From: Rhodanobacter sp. C06
GTDB lineage: Bacteria > Pseudomonadota > Gammaproteobacteria > Xanthomonadales > Rhodanobacteraceae
NCBI RefSeq assembly: GCF_002001105.1
Contig: NZ_MUNP01000043.1
Span: forward strand, 142,523 to 206,522
Length of the DNA: 64,000 nt
Direction: 5' to 3'
Each line of letters starts with the position of its first letter. Position 1 is the first letter of the stretch. Positions 1 through 7,229 of this stretch are shown piece after piece. A model generated the notes under the pieces. It ran no database searches. It was not told where the DNA came from and worked only from the letters and a program-made list of their open reading frames with translations. Both the position numbers and the translations under genes were made by a program.

Positions 1-855
1 AAGCTGCTGCCGCTGGCGCGCGAGGCACTGAAGCAGGCCGGGCTGACCCCGGCCGATCTGGGCGGGGTGGCCTATACCGCGGGTCCCGGCCTGGTCGGTG
101 CCCTGCTGGTGGGGGCGGCGGCCGGGCGGGCGCTGGCTTGGGCGCTGGGCGTGCCGGCCATCGGGGTACACCACATGGAGGGCCACCTGCTGGCTCCGCT
201 GCTGGAGGACGACCCGCCGAAGCCGCCGTTCGTGGCCCTGCTGGTCTCCGGCGGGCATTCCATGCTGGTCGAGGTGAAGGCGATCGGTGAGTACCGCATC
301 CTGGGCGACACCCTGGACGACGCCGCCGGCGAGGCCTTCGACAAGACCGCCAAGCTGATGGGCTTGCCGTACCCCGGCGGCCCGGCGCTGGCCAAGCTGG
401 CCGAGCAGGGCCGGCCCGGCGCGTTCCGCTTCTCGCGACCGATGACCGACCGGCCCGGGCTGGATTTCAGCTTCTCCGGGCTCAAGACCCAGGTGTTGCT
501 GGCCTGGCAGCATTCGGACCAGAGCGAGCAGACCCGCGCCGACGTCGCCCGCGGCTTCGAGGAGGCGATTGTCGACACCTTGCTGATCAAGTGCCGCCGC
601 GCGCTGCAGGCCACCGGCACCCATAGCCTGGTGATCGCCGGCGGCGTGGGCGCCAACCGCCGCCTGCGCGCGGAACTGGCCGCGGCGGGCGAGAAGGACG
701 GCTTCCGCACCTATTTTCCGCGCCTCGCGTTCTGCACCGACAATGGCGCGATGATCGCGCTGGCCGGAGCGATCCGGCTGGCCGCGGGCCAGCATCAGGA
801 TGAGTCGGTGCAGGTCCATCCGCGCTGGGACCTGCAGAGCCTGCCAGCGGCATAG
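1..855 (+). CDS. tsaD: tRNA N6-threonylcarbamoyladenosine transferase TsaD (5' end outside window)
   Basis: These are the C-terminal 284 residues of TsaD (Kae1/YgjD/Gcp), the cytoplasmic subunit that moves the threonylcarbamoyl group from threonylcarbamoyl-AMP onto A37 of ANN-decoding tRNAs, working with TsaB and TsaE. The frame is open from the left edge, so about 55 N-terminal residues lie outside, judging from the family length near 340. Visible hallmarks are the metal-binding HHMEGH motif at visible codons 57-62, the SGGHS loop shortly after, the FSFSGLKT segment and the nucleotide-binding [10 protein letters not shown] near the C-terminus. It ends with TAG at 853-855, and a GTAG-type REP palindrome follows within 10 bases. 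The identification is secure. Confidence 0.96.
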   Translation, partial: KLLPLAREALKQAGLTPADLGGVAYTAGPGLVGALLVGAAAGRALAWALGVPAIGVHHMEGHLLAPLLEDDPPKPPFVALLVSGGHSMLVEVKAIGEYRILGDTLDDAAGEAFDKTAKLMGLPYPGGPALAKLAEQGRPGAFRFSRPMTDRPGLDFSFSGLKTQVLLAWQHSDQSEQTRADVARGFEEAIVDTLLIKCRRALQATGTHSLVIAGGVGANRRLRAELAAAGEKDGFRTYFPRLAFCTDNGAMIALAGAIRLAAGQHQDESVQVHPRWDLQSLPAA

Positions 856-863
856 CAGGATTC

Positions 864-934
864 TGTAGGAGCGCCTTCAGCCGCGATGTCTTCCCGCCGA
901 CCTCGAAAGCATCGCGACTGAAGCCGCTCCTACA
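864..934. repeat. GTAG-type REP inverted pair (CTTCAGCCGCGA family)
   Basis: Two arms, TGTAGGAGCG at the left and CGCTCCTACA at the right, enclose near-complementary CTTCAGCCGCGATG and CATCGCGACTGAAG segments around a short spacer. This is the inverted-pair layout of a bacterial interspersed mosaic element. It lies between the converging tsaD and rluF genes, a usual place for REPs. The same family recurs at 21361-21421 and as a half element at 32286-32307. Confidence 0.85.
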
Positions 935-946
935 AAGGCAGCAACC

Positions 947-1666
947 TCACCACTGCGTGCGGCCGGGCAGCAGGCCCTTCAGCTCCGCGTCGGTGAGGTT
1001 GCGCCACTGGCCGGGCTTCAGGTGGCCGAGCTTCACGTTGACGATGCGCACCCGGCGCAGTTGCGTGACGCGGTAGCCGAACGCGGCCGCCATCAGGCGG
1101 ATTTGCCGGTTCAGACCCTGGGTGAGCACGATGGCGAAGCCGAACTTCGCGATCCTGCGCGTGCGGCAGGGCTTGGTCATCTGGCCGTGGATGCGCACAC
1201 CCTTGGCCATGCCGGCGAGGAATTCCTCGGTGACCGGCTTGTTCACCGCCACCAGGTATTCCTTCTCGTGGTGGTTCTCCGCGCGCAGGATCTCGTTGAC
1301 GATGTCGCCGTTGCTGGTGAGCAGGATCAATCCCTCGGAGTCCTTGTCGAGTCTCCCGATCGGAAAGATGCGCTGCGAGTGGTCGACGAAGTCCACGATG
1401 TTGCCGGCTATGCTCTGGTCGGTGGTGCAGGTGATGCCCACCGGCTTGTTCAGCGCGATGTAGACCGCCTTCTTCGCGGCCGGCGTGGCGGCCAGGATGC
1501 GCGCCTTGACGATCTCGCCGTCCACGCGCACCTCGTCGCCTTCCAGCGCCTTGGCGCCGGTGCCGACGACCTCGCCGTTGATGGTGACGCGGCCGGCCAC
1601 CAGCCATTCGTCCGCTTCACGGCGCGAGCACAGGCCGGCTTCGCTGATGTATTTGTTGACGCGCAT
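947..1666 (-). CDS. rluF: 23S rRNA pseudouridine(2604) synthase RluF-type
   Basis: This is a RsuA/RluB-family pseudouridine synthase of 239 residues. An S4 RNA-binding domain (residues 1-60, opening RVNKYISEAGLCSRREAD) precedes the catalytic domain, whose motif GRLDKDSEG carries the presumed nucleophile Asp107. The long match around NIVDFV, HSQRIFPIGRLDKDS and the C-terminal GLNRQIR...W points to RluF, which modifies U2604 of 23S rRNA (also U35 of tRNA-Tyr in E. coli), rather than RluB or RluE. It lacks the long basic C-terminal tail of E. coli RluF. It faces tsaD across one REP, and a second REP lies upstream. No operon partner is visible. Confidence 0.92.
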   Translation of the reverse strand: MRVNKYISEAGLCSRREADEWLVAGRVTINGEVVGTGAKALEGDEVRVDGEIVKARILAATPAAKKAVYIALNKPVGITCTTDQSIAGNIVDFVDHSQRIFPIGRLDKDSEGLILLTSNGDIVNEILRAENHHEKEYLVAVNKPVTEEFLAGMAKGVRIHGQMTKPCRTRRIAKFGFAIVLTQGLNRQIRLMAAAFGYRVTQLRRVRIVNVKLGHLKPGQWRNLTDAELKGLLPGRTQW

Positions 1667-1683
1667 GAAAGCAGGCCTTTCCT

Positions 1684-1760
1684 GTAGGAGCGCACCCTGT
1701 GCGCGATGGCTTTCCGCGAGGCGTGGATCAAGAGCAATCGCGCACAGGGTGCGCTCCTAC
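1684..1760. repeat. GTAG-type REP inverted pair (CACCCTGTGCGCGATGG family)
   Basis: The left arm GTAGGAGCGCACCCTGTGCG is matched at the right by its near-perfect reverse complement ending in GCGCTCCTAC, with a spacer of about 25 bases. It fills the gap between rluF and the ABC permease gene. The same family occurs at 17053-17130, 34779-34855 and, degenerate, at 53150-53223. Confidence 0.88.
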
Positions 1761-1770
1761 GCAAATGCGA

Positions 1771-2550
1771 TTACGACCGCAGCCCCACGCCGCGCTTCAG
1801 CAGCTGCAGCCCGAACGCCGCGAGCGCCACCACGAAACCCAGCATCACCACGAACGCCACGCCCACGTGCACGTCGCTGATGCCGAGCACGCCGTAGCGG
1901 AACGCGTTGACCATGTACAGGATCGGGTTGATCCGCGAGATCGCCTGCCATGGCTCGCCCAGCATCTGGATCGAGTAGAACACGCCGCCGAGATAGGTGA
2001 GCGGGGTGAGGATGAAGGTGGGGACCAGCGCGATGTCGTCGAACTTCTTCGCATACACCGCGTTGACGAAGCCGGCCAGCGAGAAGATCACAGAGCCAAG
2101 CAGCACCGAGGCGAAGGTGATCAGCGGGTGCGCGATGTGCAGCGAGGTGAAGAACAGCGCGATGCCCAGCACCAGCACGCCCACCGCGAGGCCGCGTGTC
2201 ACCGCGCCGGTGACGTAGCCGGTGAGGATCACCCAGTTCGGCATCGGCGACACCAGCATTTCCTCCACCGCGCGGCTGAACTTGGCGCCGAAGAAGGAGC
2301 TGGAGATGTTGCCGTAGCTGTTCGTGATGATGCTCATCATCACCAGGCCCGGCACGATGTACTGCATGTAGGTGTAGCCGCCCTGGATCGTGCCGATGCG
2401 GCTGCCGATCAGCTTGCCGAAGATCACGAAGTACAGCGTCATCGTGATCGCGGGCGGGATCAGTGTCTGCGTCCAGATGCGCAGGATGCGCACGATCTCG
2501 CGGCGCACGATGGTGTGGAGGGCGACCAGGTTGGCGGCGGCGTTGCTCAT
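1771..2550 (-). CDS. ABC-2 type exporter permease (YadH-like)
   Basis: This inner-membrane permease of 259 residues belongs to the ABC-2 family and is close in size to E. coli YadH (256). The ATG at 2550 opens MSNAAANLVALHTIVRRE, a short amphipathic start before about six hydrophobic segments. It contains the family pattern around YIVPGLVMMSI and the SFAGAKFSRAVEEMLVSPM-like stretch (FFGAKFSRAVEEMLVSPMP). The partner ATPase lies just upstream on the same strand, with 56 bases between its stop and this start, so the two probably form one transcript and one exporter. The substrate is unknown; YadGH-type pairs are often only described as multidrug or polysaccharide exporters. The gene ends beside a REP element. 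Confidence 0.85.
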   Translation of the reverse strand: MSNAAANLVALHTIVRREIVRILRIWTQTLIPPAITMTLYFVIFGKLIGSRIGTIQGGYTYMQYIVPGLVMMSIITNSYGNISSSFFGAKFSRAVEEMLVSPMPNWVILTGYVTGAVTRGLAVGVLVLGIALFFTSLHIAHPLITFASVLLGSVIFSLAGFVNAVYAKKFDDIALVPTFILTPLTYLGGVFYSIQMLGEPWQAISRINPILYMVNAFRYGVLGISDVHVGVAFVVMLGFVVALAAFGLQLLKRGVGLRS

Positions 2551-2606
2551 GCTTGTGCCCTTGGCTTCCTCTCCCCCAACGCGCTGGGGGAGAGGGGGTA
2601 TTCGCG

Positions 2607-3551
2607 TCACGCGGCTCGCACCTGCCCGTTGCGGCCCTGTTCCACCAGCCGCACGAACAGCTCCTCCAGCCGGTTCGTCTTGTTGCGCATCGAGGTCACC
2701 GTGATGCCGCGCGCGCTGAGCGCGGCGAACAGCGAGTTGAGGTCGTGGGTGCGGGCCATCTCCGCTTCCAGCGTGTGCTCGTCCATGCGGCGCAGCGTGA
2801 CGCCGGGCAGCGCGGGCAGGCCGTCGGGCACTTGCGCGGCGTCGAGCACGAAGGTTTCCACGTCCAGCGTGGCGAGCAGGCGCTTCATCGTGGTGTTCTC
2901 CACGATCGTGCCGTGGTCGATGATCGCGATGTTGCGGCACAGCTGCTCGGCTTCCTCCAGGTAATGCGTGGTGAGGATGACCGTGGTGCCGGCCGCGTTG
3001 ATGCCGCTGACGAACTGCCACATCGAACGGCGGATCTCGATGTCCACGCCCGCGGTGGGTTCGTCGAGGATCAGCAGCTTCGGCTCGTTCATCATCGCGC
3101 GGGCGATCATCAGGCGCCGCTTCATGCCGCCGGACAGCATGCGCGCCTGGTGCTGGGCCTTGTCCCACAGGCGCAGTTCCTTCAGGTACTTCTCCGCGCG
3201 CTCGGCGGCGATCCTGCGCGGAATGCCGTAGAAGCCCGCCTCGTTCACGCAGATGTCGAACGGCTTCTCGAACTGGTTGAAGTTGATCTCCTGCGGCACC
3301 AGGCCGATCAACTTCATCGCCTCGTTGCGCTGCTTGTTGACGGAGACGCCGAACACCTGCGCGTCGCCCCCGCTGGAGTTCACCAGCGAGGAGAGGATGC
3401 CGATCAAGGTGGACTTGCCGGCGCCGTTGGGGCCGAGCAGGGCGAAGAAGTCGCCGGGTTGCACGGTCAGCGAGATGCCCTTGAGGGCCTCCACGCCGTT
3501 GCCGTAGGTCTTGCGCAGGTTGTCGACGACAAGCGCGGGGACGGAGCTCAT
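2607..3551 (-). CDS. ABC transporter ATP-binding protein (YadG-like)
   Basis: This cytoplasmic ATPase of 314 residues drives the ABC-2 permease encoded next. It has Walker A (GPNGAGKST), Q-loop (VPQEINF), signature (LSGGMKRR), Walker B (LLILDEPTAG) and the H-loop (TTHYLEEAE), followed by a C-terminal extension of about 90 residues typical of the YadG/DrrA group. I chose the ATG at 3551 (MSSVPALVV); an in-frame GTG at 3560 would add three residues, and neither has a clear Shine-Dalgarno sequence. A TATAAT hexamer on this strand lies about 30 bases upstream, so the leader would be very short. Confident as an ABC ATPase; substrate unknown. Confidence 0.87.
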   Translation of the reverse strand: MSSVPALVVDNLRKTYGNGVEALKGISLTVQPGDFFALLGPNGAGKSTLIGILSSLVNSSGGDAQVFGVSVNKQRNEAMKLIGLVPQEINFNQFEKPFDICVNEAGFYGIPRRIAAERAEKYLKELRLWDKAQHQARMLSGGMKRRLMIARAMMNEPKLLILDEPTAGVDIEIRRSMWQFVSGINAAGTTVILTTHYLEEAEQLCRNIAIIDHGTIVENTTMKRLLATLDVETFVLDAAQVPDGLPALPGVTLRRMDEHTLEAEMARTHDLNSLFAALSARGITVTSMRNKTNRLEELFVRLVEQGRNGQVRAA

Positions 3552-3579
3552 GGGCTGCACCGGAGGGGGTCAGCCTCTT

Positions 3580-3585
3580 ATTATA
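3580..3585 (-). promoter_or_regulatory. Candidate -10 box for the yadGH-like pair
   Basis: The minus strand reads TATAAT, a perfect sigma-70 -10 hexamer, in otherwise GC-rich DNA about 30 bases before the ATP-binding protein start. The -35 region is not recognisable by eye. The site sits between the divergent ABC ATPase and flavoprotein genes. Confidence 0.45.
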
Positions 3586-3646
3586 GCGGGCCATCTTTCG
3601 CCGCCCGGTGCCGCCGGGTGCACACACCGTTTCCCGGAACCCGTTC

Positions 3647-4393
3647 ATGGCCGACCATTTCCAGCTACGCCTCGTCGACAGCCGCATGCTGGCGCCCACC
3701 GTGCGCCACCTCGCGTTCGAGCGCGTGGACGGCCAGCCGCTGGCCTTCGTGCCGGGGCAGTTCCTGCAGGTCCATTTCCACTACGACGACGGCACGCCGA
3801 CCAAGCGCAGCTACTCGGTGGGCACGGTGGGCGACGGTTCCTCGCCCGTGCAACGGGTCGAGATCGCGGTGAGCTACGTGGACGGCGGCGCGGCCACCAA
3901 GCTGCTGGGCGAGCTGCCGATCGGCGGCGTGATCGACGCCAGCGGCCCCTACGGCCGCTTCTGCCTGCAGGCCGGCGACGTGCATCCGCGCTACCTGCTG
4001 CTCGCCACCGGCACCGGCGTCACCCCGTACCGCGCGATGCTGCCGCAGATCGAGCAGCTGCTGGCCAAGGGCGGCCGCGAAGTGGTGCTGCTGTACGGCG
4101 CGCGCAACGAGACCGAGCTGCTCTACGGCGAGGAATTCGAGGCCTTCGCCCAGACACATCCCGGCTTCACCTTCCACGGCTGCCTCAGCCGCCAGCCGCG
4201 CGCCGTGCCGCGCGCCTCCGACCGCAGCGGCCACGTGCAAGGCGTGCTGGCCGAACTGGCGCCGCACGAAGGCCGCGACATCGCCTACCTCTGCGGCAAC
4301 CCCAATATGGTCGACGCTGCCTTCGCGGCGCTCAAGGAATGCGGCCTGCCGGTGCCGCAGATCCGGCGGGAGAAGTACATCTCGTCGCGTTGA
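3647..4393 (+). CDS. Ferredoxin--NADP(+) reductase-like FAD/NAD(P) oxidoreductase
   Basis: This is a cytoplasmic flavoenzyme of 248 residues in the ferredoxin-NADP reductase superfamily. The N-terminal half is an FAD-binding barrel with the FAD motif RSYSVG; the C-terminal half is a Rossmann-type NAD(P) domain beginning ATGTGVTPYRAML and ending with the CGNPNM motif. No iron-sulfur domain is fused, so an external electron carrier is expected. I chose the ATG at 3647 (MADHFQLRL); an upstream GTG at 3608 would add a proline-rich stretch that looks non-coding. It is divergent from the ABC exporter genes. It could act on ferredoxin or flavodoxin in redox balance and iron-sulfur repair, but the physiological partner cannot be told. 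Confidence 0.85.
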   Translation: MADHFQLRLVDSRMLAPTVRHLAFERVDGQPLAFVPGQFLQVHFHYDDGTPTKRSYSVGTVGDGSSPVQRVEIAVSYVDGGAATKLLGELPIGGVIDASGPYGRFCLQAGDVHPRYLLLATGTGVTPYRAMLPQIEQLLAKGGREVVLLYGARNETELLYGEEFEAFAQTHPGFTFHGCLSRQPRAVPRASDRSGHVQGVLAELAPHEGRDIAYLCGNPNMVDAAFAALKECGLPVPQIRREKYISSR

Positions 4394-4786
4394 TGAAGAT
4401 GGCCGCTTTCACGCCGATATGACGTCGGGCTCGGCACCGCGTTATATGAGGTAGCCAAGGCGGTGTTATTCCTGCACGCGCAGCTCACGGCAGTAAGGGT
4501 AAAGCAGCGGACTGGACTGGTGGCTGCGGCGAAGTCCGGCTCACATGTGCCATTTAGTGTGACGCACATCACGTTTCGCGACATGGGCTGCTTCAAACCG
4601 GTAAAGCCCAGGCGGAGCGCGCCGACAGCCACTCAAGGAACCCCGTAATGGCCGGGGGCACCTCGAGAGGTGAGCGGTGTGAAATGGTCAGTCGGTTTGT
4701 TGGCGGGGTGCCGCCGTTGCTGGGGAGCCATCCGTCGCGGATATGGTTGCGACGGGCAGGCTGGCAAGTCGGGAGCACAAATCCTG
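4394..4786 (+). other. 393-base non-coding region and leader before a pilin-like gene
   Basis: No convincing gene is present here. It holds a CRP/Clp-like palindrome at 4558-4573, so transcripts starting there would carry a leader of about 200 bases. The leader contains short dyads (CCCC...GGGG around 4633-4660 and ACCT-CGAG-AGGT near 4660-4672) but nothing that matches a riboswitch I know. The base composition is less GC-rich than the coding surroundings. Confidence 0.5.
4558..4573 (+). promoter_or_regulatory. CRP/Clp-like operator
   Basis: The sequence TGTGACGCACATCACG matches the CRP consensus TGTGA-N6-TCACA except at the last base. In this order the CRP homologue Clp binds such sites and responds to cyclic di-GMP. 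It lies 214 bases upstream of the spore-coat-U gene at 4787. The 9-mer TGTGACGCA recurs on the other strand upstream of the main pilus operon (11039-11047). Confidence 0.55.
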
Positions 4787-5239
4787 ATGAGGCGCCTGTC
4801 TTCTTCATCCATTGCATTTGCTCTGGTCCTTGTGCCCACGCTGGCCGGCGCCAACGAAGCCACCGGCACCTTGCGGATATCCTTGACCGTAGTGGCCTCA
4901 TGCAGCGTGCGAACCCAGCCGCTGACTTTCGCCACGTACACGGCCGGTGGCTCGGCCACGGGCACCGCCACGCCGGGCGCCATTGACGTGAGTTGCACCC
5001 GCGGTATCCCGGCGGCCGTCTATCTCGACGGTGACCGCACGCTGGCTGGGCCGGCAGGCGCACGGGTGGCGTATACCGTGCAAGCGAACGGGCAGGCGTG
5101 GCCGGCCGGTGCATCGATTGCGGTGCTGGGCCAAGGGGCGCAGCCGATTCGCCTGCAGCTGTCCGGCAACGTGCCCGCGGGTCAGAACGTGACGCCGGGC
5201 GAGTATGCCGACGCGGCCGTGGTGCGCGTCGTCTACTGA
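4787..5239 (+). CDS. Spore coat U (SCPU) domain pilin-like protein
   Basis: A secreted single-domain SCPU protein of 150 residues, the type that forms subunits of archaic-like chaperone-usher pili. The ATG at 4787 gives a clear signal peptide (MRRLSSSSIAFALVLVPTLAGA) and has a GGGAG ribosome-binding site; a longer open frame upstream lacks a signal peptide. The mature part starts with the usual pattern of a first strand, a VVASCSV cysteine and a later VSCTRG cysteine, and ends with a tyrosine-terminated strand (VVRVVY). It is oriented toward the main SCPU operon and their stop codons are only 7 bases apart, so it needs its own promoter. Less similar to the other three subunits than they are to each other. 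Confidence 0.85.
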   Translation: MRRLSSSSIAFALVLVPTLAGANEATGTLRISLTVVASCSVRTQPLTFATYTAGGSATGTATPGAIDVSCTRGIPAAVYLDGDRTLAGPAGARVAYTVQANGQAWPAGASIAVLGQGAQPIRLQLSGNVPAGQNVTPGEYADAAVVRVVY

Positions 5240-5246
5240 GCGTTGT

Positions 5247-6218
5247 TCAGTAGTTCACGTCGATCTGGACGATGTCCGTGTACCTGTCGGGCGTGACGTC
5301 GGTACTGCTGGTGGTTTGGGCATGGACGGTCAGCGATTGCGCCGTGCCGGTGCCCGTGCCATGCACGCCATTGCCGGCAGCGGCGCGCGTGGCGGTGTTG
5401 CCCCAGACCTGGGTCAGGGCGGAATTCGAGTAGAGCTGATACTGCACGGTATCCGTGTTGCCCCCGGTTCCTTTCATGATGCCAGCGCCGGCGGTATTGC
5501 CATCGAAAGGCAGCAGGCCCACGTTGTAGGGCTTCTTGTTCGGGCAGGTCACGGTGATGTTGTCGCTGCCGGTGACGGCGGCGGCGCCGGCCGCCACACC
5601 GCCCGCGCTGCCGAAGATCAGATTGGGTCCCGCGCTGACCACGCAGGCATTGCCCACTGTGGCTTGGACGTTGAGCGCGAAACTGGCGAACCGATAACCC
5701 GGCTCGGCGCCGCAACTGGATCCAGCGAGGTAGCCGAGCTTGGTTGTACCGAAGCTCGATTTATAGGTACCCGCTACCGCGCTGGTCTGATTACCGGGAA
5801 TGTGGCCGTAGTAGGGGATGGTGCCGGTCAGCGTGGCACGTGCCGCTATCGATAGCGGTACTGATAGCGGGTGGGTCGCATCCCAGGTGTCGCTGGACAG
5901 TGGATCGGCGGAGAGGTTGAAGTCGAGGGTGCTGGCGCGTGGCCCCAATAACGCGGGTTGATTGGGCATGCCCGGCATGCTCGGCGTGCCAATCGCCACG
6001 CACAGGGTGAATGCAACTGTGGCGGCACCGGCATTCTTGCAGTTGTAGCCGATGGAGCCGTTGTCGGATGCACCGGAACCGGTGCTGACCTTGATGGTGC
6101 CGAAATTGAGGGTGGGGTGGGTGGCGGTGCAACTCACCTGCGCATGCACCCTTCCGGGCATCAGCAGGGTGCCAGCGAGCAGCAGCAACAGCATCAGCGG
6201 CAGTCGGAAAGGGCTCAT
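5247..6218 (-). CDS. Two-domain spore coat U protein, last gene of pilus operon
   Basis: A secreted protein of 323 residues with a signal peptide (cleavage after PGRVHA) and two SCPU domains. The first (about 27-170) begins VSCTATHPTLNFG; the second (about 180-323) has NACVVSAGPNLIFG and ends in the family signature STDVTPDRY...DVNY. Such two-domain members may sit at the pilus tip, with the C-terminal domain as the part that receives the donor strand; that role is an inference. It follows the previous two-domain gene by 9 bases. Its C-terminal domain is strikingly similar at the DNA level to that of its upstream neighbour, which suggests a recent duplication or gene conversion. Confidence 0.87.
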   Translation of the reverse strand: MSPFRLPLMLLLLLAGTLLMPGRVHAQVSCTATHPTLNFGTIKVSTGSGASDNGSIGYNCKNAGAATVAFTLCVAIGTPSMPGMPNQPALLGPRASTLDFNLSADPLSSDTWDATHPLSVPLSIAARATLTGTIPYYGHIPGNQTSAVAGTYKSSFGTTKLGYLAGSSCGAEPGYRFASFALNVQATVGNACVVSAGPNLIFGSAGGVAAGAAAVTGSDNITVTCPNKKPYNVGLLPFDGNTAGAGIMKGTGGNTDTVQYQLYSNSALTQVWGNTATRAAAGNGVHGTGTGTAQSLTVHAQTTSSTDVTPDRYTDIVQIDVNY

Positions 6219-6227
6219 GCCGGCAAC

Positions 6228-7229
6228 TCAGTAGTTCACGTTGACCTGGACCGTGTCCGAATACGTGTCGGGCGTGACGTCGGTGCTGCTGGTGGTCTTG
6301 GCGTAGACGTTCAGGGTCAGCGGCGAACCGGTGCCGCTGCCGGCCACGCCATTGCCCGTGCCGCCCACGACCGCAGTGTTGCCCCAGACCTGGGTCAGGC
6401 CTGGATTCGAGTAGAGCTGATACTGCACGGTGTTCGTGTTGCTGCCGGTACCTTTCATGGTGCCAAGCCCGGTTGTGCTGGTCACGTTCAGTGGCGCCAG
6501 GCCGACCGTATAAGGCGTGCCGACGGTGCAGGTGACGCTCAGCGTGGTGCTGCCCGGTGCGGTGGCCGTGCCGGCGGCGACGGCGCTGAAGGTGAGGTCG
6601 TTGGCCGCGACCGTGCAGTTCTTCTGCACCGTGGCGGAGACCAGGAACGGGAAAAACACGTTGATTTGGGGGCCGCCGCAGCTGCCGGGGGCCGTGTTGC
6701 CCTGGGCATCGTTGACCGTGACCGCCGTGTCGCCGTTCTGGTAGTTGTCGTTGTAGCTGCCCGCAGCCGCCGTGGTCTGTCCGTTGAGCACCTTGGCGTA
6801 CAGCGTGGCCTGCGCATTGTTTGTGGATGCGCCCTTGGCGAGCGTGAGATTCACCATGAGGGGTGTAAGGGAGGAACCGAAATACGAGCTGCCCCAGACT
6901 TGGGTATACCCGGGATCCTGGTAAAGCTGGAAGTTCAGCTTGTTGCTGCCGCTGCTCATCTGGCGCGGATTGGTCTGTGCGCCACCGGGCTCGCCGATGC
7001 TGAAGCAGATCGTGGCCGAATGGGTCTTGTTGTCGGTGTTGGTGCACGAATAGGTCAGGGTGGCCGTGGTGGTGGTCTGGCTCGACAACGGGTTCACCGT
7101 GCCGAAGCTCACCGCAGTCATGCTGGCCGAAGTGCAGGTGATGCCGGCGGCATGTGCAGGCGCAACGTGGAGCAGGCCGCCGACGGCCAGCAGCAGGACG
7201 GCAAGAAAACGCAGCAGCGACTGGTTCAT
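6228..7229 (-). CDS. Two-domain spore coat U protein
   Basis: A secreted protein of 333 residues from the ATG at 7229, which overlaps the usher stop codon in an ATGA arrangement. A signal peptide (MNQSLLRFLAVLLLAVGGLL, cleaved near APAHA) is followed by two SCPU domains, the first with ITCTSASMTAVSFG and the second with KNCTVAANDLTFS, ending VQVNVNY. The arrangement usher, two-domain subunit, two-domain subunit suggests a tip or adhesin pair. The first domain holds several TTT/NTD-rich stretches typical of these surface proteins. Translation is probably coupled to the usher. Confidence 0.87.
   Translation of the reverse strand: MNQSLLRFLAVLLLAVGGLLHVAPAHAAGITCTSASMTAVSFGTVNPLSSQTTTTATLTYSCTNTDNKTHSATICFSIGEPGGAQTNPRQMSSGSNKLNFQLYQDPGYTQVWGSSYFGSSLTPLMVNLTLAKGASTNNAQATLYAKVLNGQTTAAAGSYNDNYQNGDTAVTVNDAQGNTAPGSCGGPQINVFFPFLVSATVQKNCTVAANDLTFSAVAAGTATAPGSTTLSVTCTVGTPYTVGLAPLNVTSTTGLGTMKGTGSNTNTVQYQLYSNPGLTQVWGNTAVVGGTGNGVAGSGTGSPLTLNVYAKTTSSTDVTPDTYSDTVQVNVNY

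Noticed and set aside
4570..4680. Possible c-di-GMP (GEMM) or other riboswitch before the lone pilin gene
   Set aside because: The key conserved blocks of GEMM-I are missing; GGTAAAGCC and short dyads are not enough for a riboswitch call.
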